A stretch of DNA of 64,000 nt from Chryseobacterium phocaeense (GCF_900169075.1 NZ_LT827015.1:1302001-1366000); one strand, 5' to 3'; positions 1-8,575 are shown, counted from the stretch's first letter. The notes: generated by a model not told the origin, from the letters alone. Translations and numbers: made by a program.

Positions 1-175
1 TAAACCGGAGCAAATACAGTAAATCCGCACGAGTTTGGATTTTAGGAGCATATTTTATTTTTTAGCGAAAGATTTCAGCCTTGAATTTTTGGTTCATTTT
101 GTTTTAAGACAAAAGAACAAACAGAAGAAAAATAATATTAATTATCCAGCAACTTCATATTGATTTTTTTAATAG
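1..175. other. Left-edge intergenic DNA
   Basis: No gene is visible here. The stretch is AT-rich. A weak dyad near 95-125 (ttcattttgt against acaaaagaac) may be a decayed palindromic repeat. A protein end from outside the window cannot be excluded for the first bases. Confidence 0.5.
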
Positions 176-204
176 AACCGGCGGCCTCGCAGAGGCCGCC
201 GGTT
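176..204. terminator. GC-rich hairpin after fabI
   Basis: A 13-bp perfect stem with a 3-nt loop (aaccggcggcctc, gca, gaggccgccggtt) lies 26 bp past the fabI stop. In the fabI direction the stem is followed by an A-rich rather than a U-rich tract, so it may act as a transcript-end stabiliser or palindromic repeat instead of a classic intrinsic terminator. Confidence 0.6.
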
Positions 205-230
205 TACTTTTGCAATATTTTTAAATAATG

Positions 231-1040
231 TTATTCAACATCATATTTGCTGATCACTTTTTGGGTAACTCCCGAGCTGCTGAAACCTCCGTCATGGAAA
301 AGGTTCTGCATCGTTACTTTCCTGGTAAGGTCAGAGAATAGAGTAACACAGTAGTCTGCACATTCAAGAGCCGTAGCATTTCCTAGTGGAGACATATCCT
401 CCGCATAGCCCATAAATCCTCCGAAACCTTTCACTCCGCTTCCTGCAGTGGTCATCGTAGGAGATTGGGAAACCGTGTTCACACGTACTTTTCTTTCGCC
501 CCAATAGTTTCCGAAAGTTCTTGCGATGCTTTCCAGATAAGCCTTGTTGTCGGACATATCATTGTAATCCGGGAATGTTCTCTGAGCTGCAATATAAGTA
601 AGCGCCAGAATACTTCCCCATTCATTCATACAGTCTTTCTCCCATGCCACACGCATTACTTTATGGAAAGAAACGGCTGAAATATCCCAACCTTTCTCCA
701 ACCAGTCGTAATTCATTTCTGTATAATGTTTTCCTTTTCTAACGTTGATAGACATTCCGATAGAGTGAAGGATAAAATCGATTTTTCCAAATTTTGCTAC
801 AGCGGCATCGAAAAGTTTTTCAAGATCTTCAACAGAGGTCGCATCTGCAGCGATCACCTCTGAACCTGTTTTTTCCGCTAAACCATTAAGTTCTCCCATT
901 CTCAAAGCAATAGGGGCGTTTGATAAGATAAACTCAGCACCTTCCTCATGACATCTCTCTGCAACTTTCCATGCGATTGATTGCTCATTAAGGGCTCCAA
1001 AAATAATTCCCTTTTTGCCTTTAAGTAAACCGTATGACAT
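231..1040 (-). CDS. fabI: Enoyl-[acyl-carrier-protein] reductase (NADH), FabI type
   Basis: Cytosolic enzyme of type II fatty acid synthesis that reduces the trans-2-enoyl-ACP double bond with NAD(P)H. The 269-residue length fits FabI. It has the FabI-type SDR N-terminus (GLLKGKKGIIFG, then NEQSIAWKVAE), a VEDL/DFILHSIG central region and the atypical FabI catalytic pair Tyr-x6-Lys in YNDMSDNK. The PTMTTAGSGVKGF segment corresponds to the substrate-binding loop. It appears monocistronic: a TAnnTTTG element lies 25 bp upstream and a GC-rich hairpin follows. Identification is by motif recognition; it could differ from E. coli FabI in cofactor preference. Confidence 0.95.
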   Translation of the reverse strand: MSYGLLKGKKGIIFGALNEQSIAWKVAERCHEEGAEFILSNAPIALRMGELNGLAEKTGSEVIAADATSVEDLEKLFDAAVAKFGKIDFILHSIGMSINVRKGKHYTEMNYDWLEKGWDISAVSFHKVMRVAWEKDCMNEWGSILALTYIAAQRTFPDYNDMSDNKAYLESIARTFGNYWGERKVRVNTVSQSPTMTTAGSGVKGFGGFMGYAEDMSPLGNATALECADYCVTLFSDLTRKVTMQNLFHDGGFSSSGVTQKVISKYDVE

Positions 1041-1064
1041 AATTTTTTAATGTTTATTTAATTA

Positions 1065-1072
1065 CAAATGTA
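1065..1072 (-). promoter_or_regulatory. -7 promoter element of fabI
   Basis: On the minus strand this reads TACATTTG, a match to the Bacteroidota -7 consensus TAnnTTTG, about 25 nt before the fabI ATG. No convincing -33 TTG box was found. Confidence 0.55.
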
Positions 1073-1099
1073 GCAATAATTTGTGTTTGGGACATCATA

Positions 1100-1133
1100 A
1101 AAATGGAGCCTTATTGATTTAAGACTCCATTTT
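1100..1133 (-). terminator. Terminator of the LEA-like gene
   Basis: Stem aaaatggag/ctccatttt with additional pairs after one mismatch. On the minus strand a U-run follows the stem. It sits between the stop of the small LEA-like gene and the fabI promoter region. Confidence 0.65.
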
Positions 1134-1160
1134 CTTGAAAATATTTATACGACTGAAATT

Positions 1161-1460
1161 TTAGTTGGTTTTCTTATTCCATTCTGCCTTTACATCTTCT
1201 GCGGCATCTTTGGTTTTTTCCCAGGCTTCATTGGCCTTATCTTTAATATCTTCCCATGCGTCGGAAGCATTGTTTTTTACCTTTTCAAACCAGTCTTCCT
1301 GGTTAGCTTCCTGGTCATTATTCCTTTTTTCATTAATATAATCCTTTGCTTTCTGTGCAAGATCCTCTATTTTCCACTTTGCATTGTCTGCTGCATTTTT
1401 AAGAGAATTTTCTGTGTTGTTCACTGCATCTTCCGCCTTGTTGTATTCTGAATTGTTCAT
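1161..1460 (-). CDS. Small LEA-like / CsbD-YtxH-like stress protein, 99 aa
   Basis: A short hydrophilic protein, probably cytosolic and largely helical. It starts MNNSEYNKAED and is dominated by Ala, Asn, Asp, Glu, Lys and Trp in heptad-like amphipathic stretches with recurring W-E/K motifs (KWKIEDL, AWEDIKDKANEAWEKTKDAAEDV). This repeat style resembles apolipoprotein or LEA-type stress proteins. No catalytic motif is visible. The ATG at 1460 was chosen because upstream codons encode an unrelated aromatic-rich stretch. The function is unknown; membrane or desiccation protection is only a guess from composition. Confidence 0.7.
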   Translation of the reverse strand: MNNSEYNKAEDAVNNTENSLKNAADNAKWKIEDLAQKAKDYINEKRNNDQEANQEDWFEKVKNNASDAWEDIKDKANEAWEKTKDAAEDVKAEWNKKTN

Positions 1461-1595
1461 AATGTAATATTTTATTGTTGTGTACCAGTAATTAAACAAG
1501 AACCATTCCTAAAATTACCGGACCCTGTTAAACTTTTCTTAATCTTTTGTTATACTTTTCTAAATCAGTTATACCTTTAATATAAAATTGAAGCT

Positions 1596-2153
1596 ATGGA
1601 AAAAATACGTTGCGGCTGGTGCGAAAAGGACGACCTCTACAGAAAGTACCACGATGAAGAGTGGGGAAGACCCGTTTATGACGATCAAACCATTTTCGAA
1701 TTCCTGATTCTGGAAAGCTTTCAGGCCGGGCTGAGCTGGTATACCATTCTTTCCAAAAGAGAACATTTCAGAAAAGCTTTTGATCAGTTTGATTACCGGA
1801 AAATAGCCCTTTATCAAGATGATAAAATTGAGGAGCTTATGAATGATCCCGGTATTATCAGAAACCGGCTTAAAATAAAGGCAACTGTTACCAATGCACA
1901 GAAATTCATGGAGGTGCAGGATGAGTTCGGAAGTTTCTCAGTTTATATCTGGGGCTTTGTAAACGGGAAACCACAGGATAATAAACCTGAAACTTTGCAG
2001 GATATTCCTGCCATTACGCCAATTTCCGATGCTTTATCAAAAGATCTTAAGAAAAGAGGATTCAAATTTATGGGATCTACCGTAGTGTATGCCCATATGC
2101 AGGCCACCGGAATGGTTAATGATCATATAGAAAGTTGCTTTACCAGAAAATAA
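1596..2153 (+). CDS. tag: DNA-3-methyladenine glycosylase I
   Basis: Base-excision repair enzyme that removes 3-methyladenine from alkylated DNA. At 185 residues it is full length. The zinc-binding residues of the Tag family are in place with a two-residue offset from E. coli: Cys6 (RCGWC), His19 (KYHDEEWG), His177 and Cys181 near the end. The substrate pocket segment ILESFQAGLSW and the helix with RNRLKIKA are typical. It is transcribed alone; a long palindrome lies about 130 bp downstream. Confidence 0.95.
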   Translation: MEKIRCGWCEKDDLYRKYHDEEWGRPVYDDQTIFEFLILESFQAGLSWYTILSKREHFRKAFDQFDYRKIALYQDDKIEELMNDPGIIRNRLKIKATVTNAQKFMEVQDEFGSFSVYIWGFVNGKPQDNKPETLQDIPAITPISDALSKDLKKRGFKFMGSTVVYAHMQATGMVNDHIESCFTRK

Positions 2154-2285
2154 TTGTTTTCGTTTATTCAATTTCGAGTGATGTTTTTTATAAATAATGT
2201 AATTGAAAGTAGTTTTTTAAAACTCTAAAGTATTCTTTTATCCCCACAGGACGCAGGTTTGTAATATACTCATACTGAAAAATGT

Positions 2286-2331
2286 TTCATTTAATAGTGA
2301 TTAAACGCACGTTTAATCACTATTAAATGAA
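2286..2331. repeat. 22-bp perfect palindrome with 2-nt loop
   Basis: The arms at 2286-2307 and 2310-2331 (starting ttcatttaatagtgatt on the left) pair perfectly around the dinucleotide ca. A T-rich run follows on the + strand, so it could terminate tag transcription. Its near-symmetric form and position about 50 bp before the next promoter also suit an operator. Confidence 0.75.
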
Positions 2332-2378
2332 TTTTTTATTGATTTGATAATTAAAATGCGTATTTATTGAAAAATTTG

Positions 2379-2386
2379 TATATTTG
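2379..2386 (+). promoter_or_regulatory. -7 promoter element
   Basis: TATATTTG matches TAnnTTTG and lies 34 nt before the ATG of the secreted head-repeat protein. Confidence 0.55.
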
Positions 2387-2419
2387 CACCCTCGAAAATT
2401 AAACTATCAATAATAAGCG

Positions 2420-3805
2420 ATGCATAATATACTTAAATCTAAACTTCTCCTTTTTCTTGTGCTTTTTTTATCAACTCATTTTGCATACGCACAGGTGGGG
2501 ATTGGTATTTCAAGCCCTGATCCATCTTCAATGCTGCAGGTAAGCTCCAATAATAAAGGAATGCTCCTTCCAAGCATCGCTTTAAAGTCATCTACGGACC
2601 AGGTTACCATTGCAAATCCAGCAGAAGGATTGATTGTATGGAACAATGGCTCAGGAAGTTTAGCCGAAGCAGGTTTCTATTATTGGAGCAAAGCGAAATG
2701 GAATATGCTTTCTGTAAATACAGGAAACAGTGGCAACGGGACCAATGGCGGCGGAATTACACCATTGTCTGCATGGAATAATTCAGCGACAAACAGTGGT
2801 AATTCAGGAGGTGCAAATACGAATCTTTCTCTGGGAACCAATACTTCTGATGACCTTGTTTTTAAAGTAAATTCCACAGCAGTAGGAAGATTGGGGGTGA
2901 ATAATTCCATCAGCTTCGGAACGGCAGCCAATGCAGCACAGAACGGGATTGCCCTGGGGAATTCCAGCAGTGCTTACCAGGGAATTGCAATCGGGACCAA
3001 TACTTCCGTTACAGCCAACGAATCCGTAGCATTGGGAGCCAATTCAAAAATATCCGGATACCAGTCAACAGCAGTAGGATACAATGCAAAAGTAACGGTC
3101 AACGAAGCAACCGCCATCGGGAATAATGCTGAAGCATCGGGTTTTCAGTCTATTGCATTGGGATATAACGCAAAAACCACTACTAATGATGCCACAGCCC
3201 TGGGGAAAAATTCTACTGCATCAGGTTTTCAGTCGGTGGCAGCAGGATATAATGCAAAAACAACATCCAACAGTGAAACCGCAATTGGTTATAACGCTTT
3301 AACGAATAATCAGAATTCTACAGCAGTAGGTTCAGGTGCCAATGCATCAGGCCAGTTTTCTACTGCAATAGGCTATGGGGCTTCAACTTCACAGGCTAAT
3401 GCCATAATCATAGGAAATATGAATGCGAACGTAGGTATTGGTACCGGATTCCCGAATGTTTATGCTAAGCTTGATGTGAATGGATCGTATAAGCTTGGTG
3501 AAAAGGGGAGTGTGCAAAAAAATCAGATTAGTTTTGAAGCCTGGCCTTCAGTTTCAGTGAATAATCTGGCCCCGGGGAGATCTGTTACAGTGGAAATTCC
3601 GGTTCCCGCTGAGTTACAACCTGGTTCTACAAGAGCGGCGATTGTAGTGTCTCCCGCCGGAGATTTTGCAGGGAATGCTTCTTTTTCCATTTCCAATCCA
3701 AGAATGACGTCGACTTCAAAGGTGACGATCAATCTTACCAATATCTCAGGAAGCACTGAAAGCCTGTACTCCGGTCACTTTTATGTGATGATCAATGAAT
3801 TTTAA
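2420..3805 (+). CDS. Secreted protein with YadA-like head repeats
   Basis: A 461-residue exported protein. Residues 1-25 form a signal peptide ending in AYAQ. Residues 26-95 contain the GIGISSPDPSSMLQV and KGMLLPSIAL elements common in flavobacterial surface proteins. Residues about 165-340 consist of 14-residue left-handed parallel beta-roll repeats of the YadA head type, with units such as STAVGYNAKVT, ATAIGNNAEA and SIALGYNAKT. The C-terminal 110 residues form a beta-rich domain ending in FYVMINEF. There is no coiled-coil stalk or trimeric YadA membrane anchor and no clear T9SS sorting domain, so surface attachment is unexplained. An adhesin-like or tail-fibre-like role is inferred. Confidence 0.75.
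   Translation: MHNILKSKLLLFLVLFLSTHFAYAQVGIGISSPDPSSMLQVSSNNKGMLLPSIALKSSTDQVTIANPAEGLIVWNNGSGSLAEAGFYYWSKAKWNMLSVNTGNSGNGTNGGGITPLSAWNNSATNSGNSGGANTNLSLGTNTSDDLVFKVNSTAVGRLGVNNSISFGTAANAAQNGIALGNSSSAYQGIAIGTNTSVTANESVALGANSKISGYQSTAVGYNAKVTVNEATAIGNNAEASGFQSIALGYNAKTTTNDATALGKNSTASGFQSVAAGYNAKTTSNSETAIGYNALTNNQNSTAVGSGANASGQFSTAIGYGASTSQANAIIIGNMNANVGIGTGFPNVYAKLDVNGSYKLGEKGSVQKNQISFEAWPSVSVNNLAPGRSVTVEIPVPAELQPGSTRAAIVVSPAGDFAGNASFSISNPRMTSTSKVTINLTNISGSTESLYSGHFYVMINEF
3053..3304 (+). repeat. Three tandem 84-bp coding repeats
   Basis: Three consecutive 84-bp units begin at 3053, 3137 and 3221, each encoding S-G-Y/F-Q-S ... GYNAK ... followed by an A-I/L-G unit. They are two head repeats each and suggest expansion or contraction by slipped pairing or recombination. 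Confidence 0.75.
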
Positions 3806-3902
3806 GCATAAATTGCTTTAATTTTGTTGTCAATATCTTAGAAACTTCCGGGACGATGACGGGAAGAGGTTTAAGATATATATTCAGACATCTTAAAAAT
3901 TT

Positions 3903-4685
3903 ATGAAGAAAATCGGAATTATAGGCTGCGGCTGGCTCGGAATCAGGATTGCAGTTTCCATGTCGGGAAGATATAAAATTTATACTACTGCTACCACGAA
4001 GGATAAAATAAAAGAGCTCTCTTCCCAGGGATTCAATGCTTCATTGGCCGGCTTTCCGGATTACCAGCCGGAAGAAAAAATAAAACAGTGGAACGAAATT
4101 CATGATATGGATGCCGTGATCATTACCGTCCCGCTTTCAGGAAAAAACTGCTGTGCAAGTTCTTTATACAACAGAATCCAGCATTTATCATCATTTATTG
4201 GCGATTTTAATGGACAGATATTCGTGATGAGTTCTACGGGCGTCTATCAGGACCTGCCTGGAGAATATACCGAAGAAAGTCTTTCTGTGGAAAGTGTTCA
4301 AGGCGAAAGACTGATCAGGAATCAGTATCATCAGACTAATATTCTGAGACTGGCAGGATTAATGGGCGATAACCGACTTCTTAAAAACTACAATATCACC
4401 AATCTGAAAGCTCCTGTCAACCATATTCATTACAAAGATATCTGCCGTGTTATTGAACAAATGATTGAGGAAGGTTCAGCAGGAAAGCTTTATAATGTAG
4501 CGGCACCACAGCATCCGTCAAAAGGTCAGGTAATGAATGCTCAGAAAAATCTGCCGCCTTCAGAAGAAACACCAAGCGAGGGGAAAATAATTTTGTCCTC
4601 CAAACTGGTTTCTGAACTGGACTTTATTTTTGAATACCCGGACCCCACAACATTTCATTTAAATAATCCTCATCAACAATATTAA
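3903..4685 (+). CDS. NAD(P)-binding SDR-type protein (YeeZ-like)
   Basis: A 260-residue cytosolic protein with an N-terminal Rossmann nucleotide-binding motif GCGWLG at residues 8-13, followed by a second strand (IYTTATT) and the VIITVP strand. The MSSTGVY segment matches the extended-SDR Ser/Tyr region, and NHIHYKDICRVI is typical of the YeeZ/SDR branch. The substrate is not known; nucleoside-diphosphate-sugar epimerase-like annotation is common for this family. It converges on the nucleoside phosphorylase gene across a very long hairpin that overlaps its stop codon. Confidence 0.8.
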   Translation: MKKIGIIGCGWLGIRIAVSMSGRYKIYTTATTKDKIKELSSQGFNASLAGFPDYQPEEKIKQWNEIHDMDAVIITVPLSGKNCCASSLYNRIQHLSSFIGDFNGQIFVMSSTGVYQDLPGEYTEESLSVESVQGERLIRNQYHQTNILRLAGLMGDNRLLKNYNITNLKAPVNHIHYKDICRVIEQMIEEGSAGKLYNVAAPQHPSKGQVMNAQKNLPPSEETPSEGKIILSSKLVSELDFIFEYPDPTTFHLNNPHQQY

Positions 4686-4787
4686 AAAATATAGTTAGAT
4701 CTGCTCCATCTGCTAAATCTGCGCGAGAAATTAAATTTTCTTTTTCGCGCAGATTTAGCAGATGGAGCAGATCTAACTATATTTTTT
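4684..4787. terminator. 43-bp perfect hairpin between convergent genes
   Basis: Arms 4684-4726 and 4745-4787 are perfect reverse complements over 43 bp with an 18-nt loop, and both ends are runs of A/T, as in a bidirectional terminator. The left arm starts inside the stop codon of the SDR gene. The arm phrase tctgctaaatctgcgcgaga resembles text near 55990-56015, suggesting a dispersed repeat. Confidence 0.8.
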
Positions 4788-4845
4788 AACCCAACCTATA
4801 AGGTTTAGTGAGTTTGCTTTCAGGAATAAGATCCCGAAATGTTTT

Positions 4846-5700
4846 TTATCTGATAATTCTTTCCAGTACCCAGTCGATAAGGTTTTTCTCCGAAGCATGG
4901 TGGTCTGCAGAGAATTCACCACGCCTTCTGTTAGCGATAACATTATTGACGGTAATGGCTTTGTGACCTAATAATTTAGAAAGAGCATAAATGGCGGAGG
5001 TTTCCATTTCAAAGTTAGTAACCCCAAGATCATTTAACGTTTCCAGGAATTGATCATCAACGGCTTTTAAACGCAGCTGTCTTCCCTGAGGCGCATAAAA
5101 CCCCGGGAAGGTAGCGGTATTTCCGTGGTATTTTGCATCTTTATAATATGCTCCCATTTCCTCTGCCCAATCTGAGAAGTAAAGCATTGGCTTGATTCTT
5201 TCGTAGGGAAATTTTTCCATAAAGCTTCTGGAGAATTCATTTTCAAAGTTGTAATCCTGGTAGAAATGCATCAAACCATCCAGTCCCACAACGTTTTGGG
5301 TAACCAGCATATTGTCAACCTGCACATCAGGGTTTACGCTTCCGCAGGTTCCCATTCGGAAAAGCTCAAGGGCTTTGTGCTCCGTTTTGAATTCCTTTTT
5401 TTTAAGATCAATATTCACCAGGGCATCAAGCTCGTTCATCACAATATCGATGTTCTCGGTTCCGATACCTGTGGACATTACGGTAATTCTTTCCCCGCGA
5501 AGTGTCCCGGTATGGGTGTAGAACTCCCTTTTATTTTTTTTGATCTCTACTTTATCAAAGTATTTTGAAACTTTTGCTACTCTGTCAGGATCTCCCACAA
5601 GGATGATCTTATCAGCAATATCTTCAGGTAAAAGATTTAAGTGGTATACACTTCCATCATCATTCAGAACCAGTTCTGAAGCAGCAAGTTTATTCAGCAT
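4846..5700 (-). CDS. Nucleoside phosphorylase, uridine phosphorylase-like
   Basis: Salvage enzyme that splits a nucleoside (probably uridine) with phosphate to give the base and ribose-1-phosphate. The 284-residue protein has the phosphate-binding GDPDRV motif, the STGIGTENIDI loop, RMGTCGSV, and the nucleoside-binding NFEMETSAIYAL segment typical of the PNP/UDP superfamily. The GNTATFPGFYAPQGRQLR region is closer to uridine phosphorylases than to DeoD. It is followed at its 5' side by another minus-strand gene 18 bp away, so the two may be cotranscribed. The substrate is inferred. Confidence 0.88.
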   Translation of the reverse strand: MLNKLAASELVLNDDGSVYHLNLLPEDIADKIILVGDPDRVAKVSKYFDKVEIKKNKREFYTHTGTLRGERITVMSTGIGTENIDIVMNELDALVNIDLKKKEFKTEHKALELFRMGTCGSVNPDVQVDNMLVTQNVVGLDGLMHFYQDYNFENEFSRSFMEKFPYERIKPMLYFSDWAEEMGAYYKDAKYHGNTATFPGFYAPQGRQLRLKAVDDQFLETLNDLGVTNFEMETSAIYALSKLLGHKAITVNNVIANRRRGEFSADHHASEKNLIDWVLERIIR

Positions 5701-5718
5701 AATGTATATTTTTTGTTT

Positions 5719-6174
5719 TTAATCAATGAAAATAGCTTCTTTGTAAGGCGATCCGGCAAGGTCATAGATGGTGTCGTATTCTTCTACAATCCTTTTTTGT
5801 CCCTGGAAAACCTCATAGACTGTGATCACGGTCTTTTCAAAATTTTTCGGATCTTTTCGCTGGGAAGTGATTTCGTAGAACTTATCTCCTTTTTTCAGAA
5901 CGGAAACAATTTCTTCTTTGGTGGAGTTATTGGATTCCATCATACCCGGGAAGTCCATTACGATATCTTTAAGATCTGTGTATTTTTTGTAAGGTTTTGT
6001 AACCCCGTTTGAATATACATACACATTGGGAACCTGTTTATCTTCTTCAAGACGGATCAGGTAATAATCGTTACCTTTTTTCTCTGCATAAATAGCCATC
6101 TCTTTCTTTTTCTGTGCATAGGTACACATTGAAAGGAAACCCGCCGCAAAAGCGAATAGAACTTTTGTTTTCAT
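5719..6174 (-). CDS. Small exported protein of unknown function
   Basis: A 151-residue protein with a signal peptide (MKTKVLFAFAAGFLSMCTYAQ) and a lysine/glutamate-rich mature part. Segments such as NDYYLIRLEEDKQVPNVYVYSNG suggest a small beta-sheet periplasmic or surface protein. No family was recognised. It lies 18 bp upstream of the nucleoside phosphorylase gene and is probably in the same transcript, though the two show no obvious functional link. Confidence 0.75.
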   Translation of the reverse strand: MKTKVLFAFAAGFLSMCTYAQKKKEMAIYAEKKGNDYYLIRLEEDKQVPNVYVYSNGVTKPYKKYTDLKDIVMDFPGMMESNNSTKEEIVSVLKKGDKFYEITSQRKDPKNFEKTVITVYEVFQGQKRIVEEYDTIYDLAGSPYKEAIFID

Positions 6175-6379
6175 AATAATATTTTGTTTTTTATTTTGAT
6201 GAATAATGTTTTAAAACCTCTCCCAATACCTTCCGTCACCATTTTTTACTGCTTTTGGAGTGTTTGCAGTCTCTAAGTATAATGAATTTGATTTTGGGGT
6301 TTAAAATTAATAAAAATAATTCATCTGAAATATAAACATTTTTTAATCTGTAATTAAAATTGAGATAACATGGAAACGA

Positions 6380-6387
6380 TACTTTTG
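6380..6387 (+). promoter_or_regulatory. -7 promoter element
   Basis: TACTTTTG matches TAnnTTTG and ends 13 nt before the ATG of the di-heme peroxidase, predicting a very short leader. Confidence 0.6.
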
Positions 6388-6400
6388 CGCCTAAAAATTA

Positions 6401-8230
6401 ATGAGATTATATCCGCTGCTGGCTGTGATTGTACTGATCGGTTTTGCCGTCATGTCTTTTAACCCTGTTGATAAGGGAAGAGAAAACGATAATACCTTTG
6501 TCAATAAAGGCTTGTCTGATTTTAAAAGCAAGCTCGACCAGCTAAAATCAGATGTGTATAAATTCTCAGATGACGGGATTTCTATTGAAGAACTGAGGAA
6601 ATCTTTGAGCAGTACTAGGAATTCATTCAAAGAAATCGAATTTTATATAGCCTATCACTATCCCGAATTTACAAAGACCCATCTGAATGCAGCTCCGCTC
6701 TTTCATATAGAAGCTGCAGGAACTTCTGCATACACACTGCCACCGGAGGGGCTACAGGTTCTGGATGAACTGATCTATTCCGATGAAGCCGCAGATGAAA
6801 AGGAGAAAATTAAAACCATTACAGACTTTCTGTACAATTCCTACTCGGTTTTTTATCTGAGTTCCGTAAAAAACGGAATTAGCAAAGGAAATAACAAAAC
6901 ACTGCCCCTGAGAATAGAACTGATCAGAATCTATACCCTTGGCGTTACAGGTTTTGATACTCCCGGTTCACTGAATATTTCGGAAGAAGCAGGTCATGCA
7001 TTCACCGGAATAAAAAAATACATCAATGACGATGCTTATTTTAAGAACTATAATATCCGGAAAGCTGATCAGCTCCTTTCCGAAGGAATACATTATCTTG
7101 CCGGCCACAAAGATTTTGAGACATTCGACCGGATTGAATTCTATAAAAAATACATCCAGCCTCTTTATGAAGAATTTGGAACATGGGATGGAAGGGAAGA
7201 TGATCTCAAAGAATTCTCCGGCTGGAATGTAAAGAGTAAAGGTCTTTTCAGCAGCGATTTTCTGGATCCTTATTTCTATACCCTGCTGAAGCCTTCAGAA
7301 GATAGCCAGGAGCTGCGCAGTTTGGGGAAATCTATTTTCTATGATCAGAATCTGAGCGAGAATGGTAAGATGAGCTGTGCAGCGTGTCATCTTCAGGAAA
7401 ATGCGTTTACAGACCTTAAGGTAAAATCCCAGAGCAATGTGGAAGGAAAAACGGTTTTAAGGAACTCCCCATCGCTGTACAATGCCGTTTTTGCGAAAAG
7501 GTTTTTTTATGACCTTCGGGCTTTCTATCTTGAACAGCAGGCAGAGCATGTGATCTACAATGATGATGAATTCAATACCAGCTATGAAGATATTATTAAG
7601 AAATTAAAAACAAAACCTGAGTATAAAAAGGCTTTCCGTACCGCATTTAAAGACGGTAAAGTAAGCAAAGAAAATTTCTCCAAAGCTTTAAGTTCTTATG
7701 TAGCCTCCTTATATTCTTTCGACAGTGATTTTGATCGTTTTATGAGAAATGAAAAAGAGATTTCCAATGAGGTGAAAAAAGGATACAACCTGTTTATGGG
7801 AAAAGCGAATTGCGCAACATGTCATTTTGCCCCTCATTTTTCAGGGTTGGTTCCCCCGTTTTTTAATGAAAATGAGTCTGAAGTTTTAGGAGTTACTACA
7901 AAACCGGTCAGCCAGCTTCCTGTTGAGCTGGATCCGGATTTGGGAAGGGGAAACAGCCCGGTCAGGAAAGAAAAATCATGGATCTATGATTATTCCTTTA
8001 AAACCGTTACGGTAAGAAATATTGCCCTGACCAAACCTTACTTCCACAATGGAGCCTTCAACACGCTGGAAGAAGTAATGGATTTCTATAATGAAGGCGG
8101 AGGTGAAGGATTAGGCTTACCGATGAAAAACCAGACTCTGCCACCTGACAAGCTGGATCTTACAAAGACAGAGATCAGTCAGATCATTGCCTTTTTGAAT
8201 TCTCTGACGGATATTAGTAAATCTAAGTGA
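6401..8230 (+). CDS. Di-heme cytochrome c peroxidase (MauG/CcpA family)
   Basis: A 609-residue protein with an N-terminal membrane/signal segment (LYPLLAVIVLIGFAVMSF), so the catalytic part is periplasmic. Two c-type heme sites are present: CAACH at about residue 325 and CATCH at about 471. The spacing and surrounding LRNSPSLYN, YDLRA and KPYFHNGAF elements match di-heme peroxidases that reduce hydrogen peroxide or oxidise protein substrates. The first 300 residues form an extra helical domain not found in short CcpA proteins, with resemblance to the imelysin-like regions often joined to this family. It is followed by an inverted-repeat intergenic region and a T9SS PhoX-like gene; a functional link is possible but unproven. 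Confidence 0.88.
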   Translation: MRLYPLLAVIVLIGFAVMSFNPVDKGRENDNTFVNKGLSDFKSKLDQLKSDVYKFSDDGISIEELRKSLSSTRNSFKEIEFYIAYHYPEFTKTHLNAAPLFHIEAAGTSAYTLPPEGLQVLDELIYSDEAADEKEKIKTITDFLYNSYSVFYLSSVKNGISKGNNKTLPLRIELIRIYTLGVTGFDTPGSLNISEEAGHAFTGIKKYINDDAYFKNYNIRKADQLLSEGIHYLAGHKDFETFDRIEFYKKYIQPLYEEFGTWDGREDDLKEFSGWNVKSKGLFSSDFLDPYFYTLLKPSEDSQELRSLGKSIFYDQNLSENGKMSCAACHLQENAFTDLKVKSQSNVEGKTVLRNSPSLYNAVFAKRFFYDLRAFYLEQQAEHVIYNDDEFNTSYEDIIKKLKTKPEYKKAFRTAFKDGKVSKENFSKALSSYVASLYSFDSDFDRFMRNEKEISNEVKKGYNLFMGKANCATCHFAPHFSGLVPPFFNENESEVLGVTTKPVSQLPVELDPDLGRGNSPVRKEKSWIYDYSFKTVTVRNIALTKPYFHNGAFNTLEEVMDFYNEGGGEGLGLPMKNQTLPPDKLDLTKTEISQIIAFLNSLTDISKSK

Positions 8231-8575
8231 GGTTGGAGAGTCTGAGAGTCGGAGGGTTAGAGGGTTTGAGAGTTATGGTGTTTATGAGATTTAGAAGAGA
8301 TGGGTTATAGAGCTTGTAATATCAGATTTTAATTCTCTTTTATAATCAGGATTTCCGTTCTGCAAAGTAGAATAATTTAGAGTTCAACAAAAAATCACAT
8401 ATCCAACGTCACTAATACTCTCAAACCCTCTAACCCTCCGACCCTCAATTTCTCCGACTCAAAAAACGAGATCATTTAACAATTATTTAATTCCCTTAAC
8501 ATTCGGTTTCAGATTAATTAATATTCCCGGACTTTTATTTAAAGTCTTATTAACAGAGGTGCCGCAGCAAAAAAA
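8231..8575. repeat. Intergenic region with 26-bp inverted repeat
   Basis: A purine-rich segment at 8248-8273 (gtcggagggttagaggg and on) is repeated as an exact 26-bp reverse complement at 8417-8442, 143 bp away. Similar ccctc/ctccgac text occurs at 36209-36274. No coding potential is seen between the arms. Confidence 0.75.

Noticed and set aside
176..204. Insertion-sequence terminal repeat
   Set aside because: No transposase or second terminal repeat is present; it is a simple hairpin at a gene end.
3053..3304. CRISPR-like repeats
   Set aside because: The 84-bp units are coding and in frame with no spacers.
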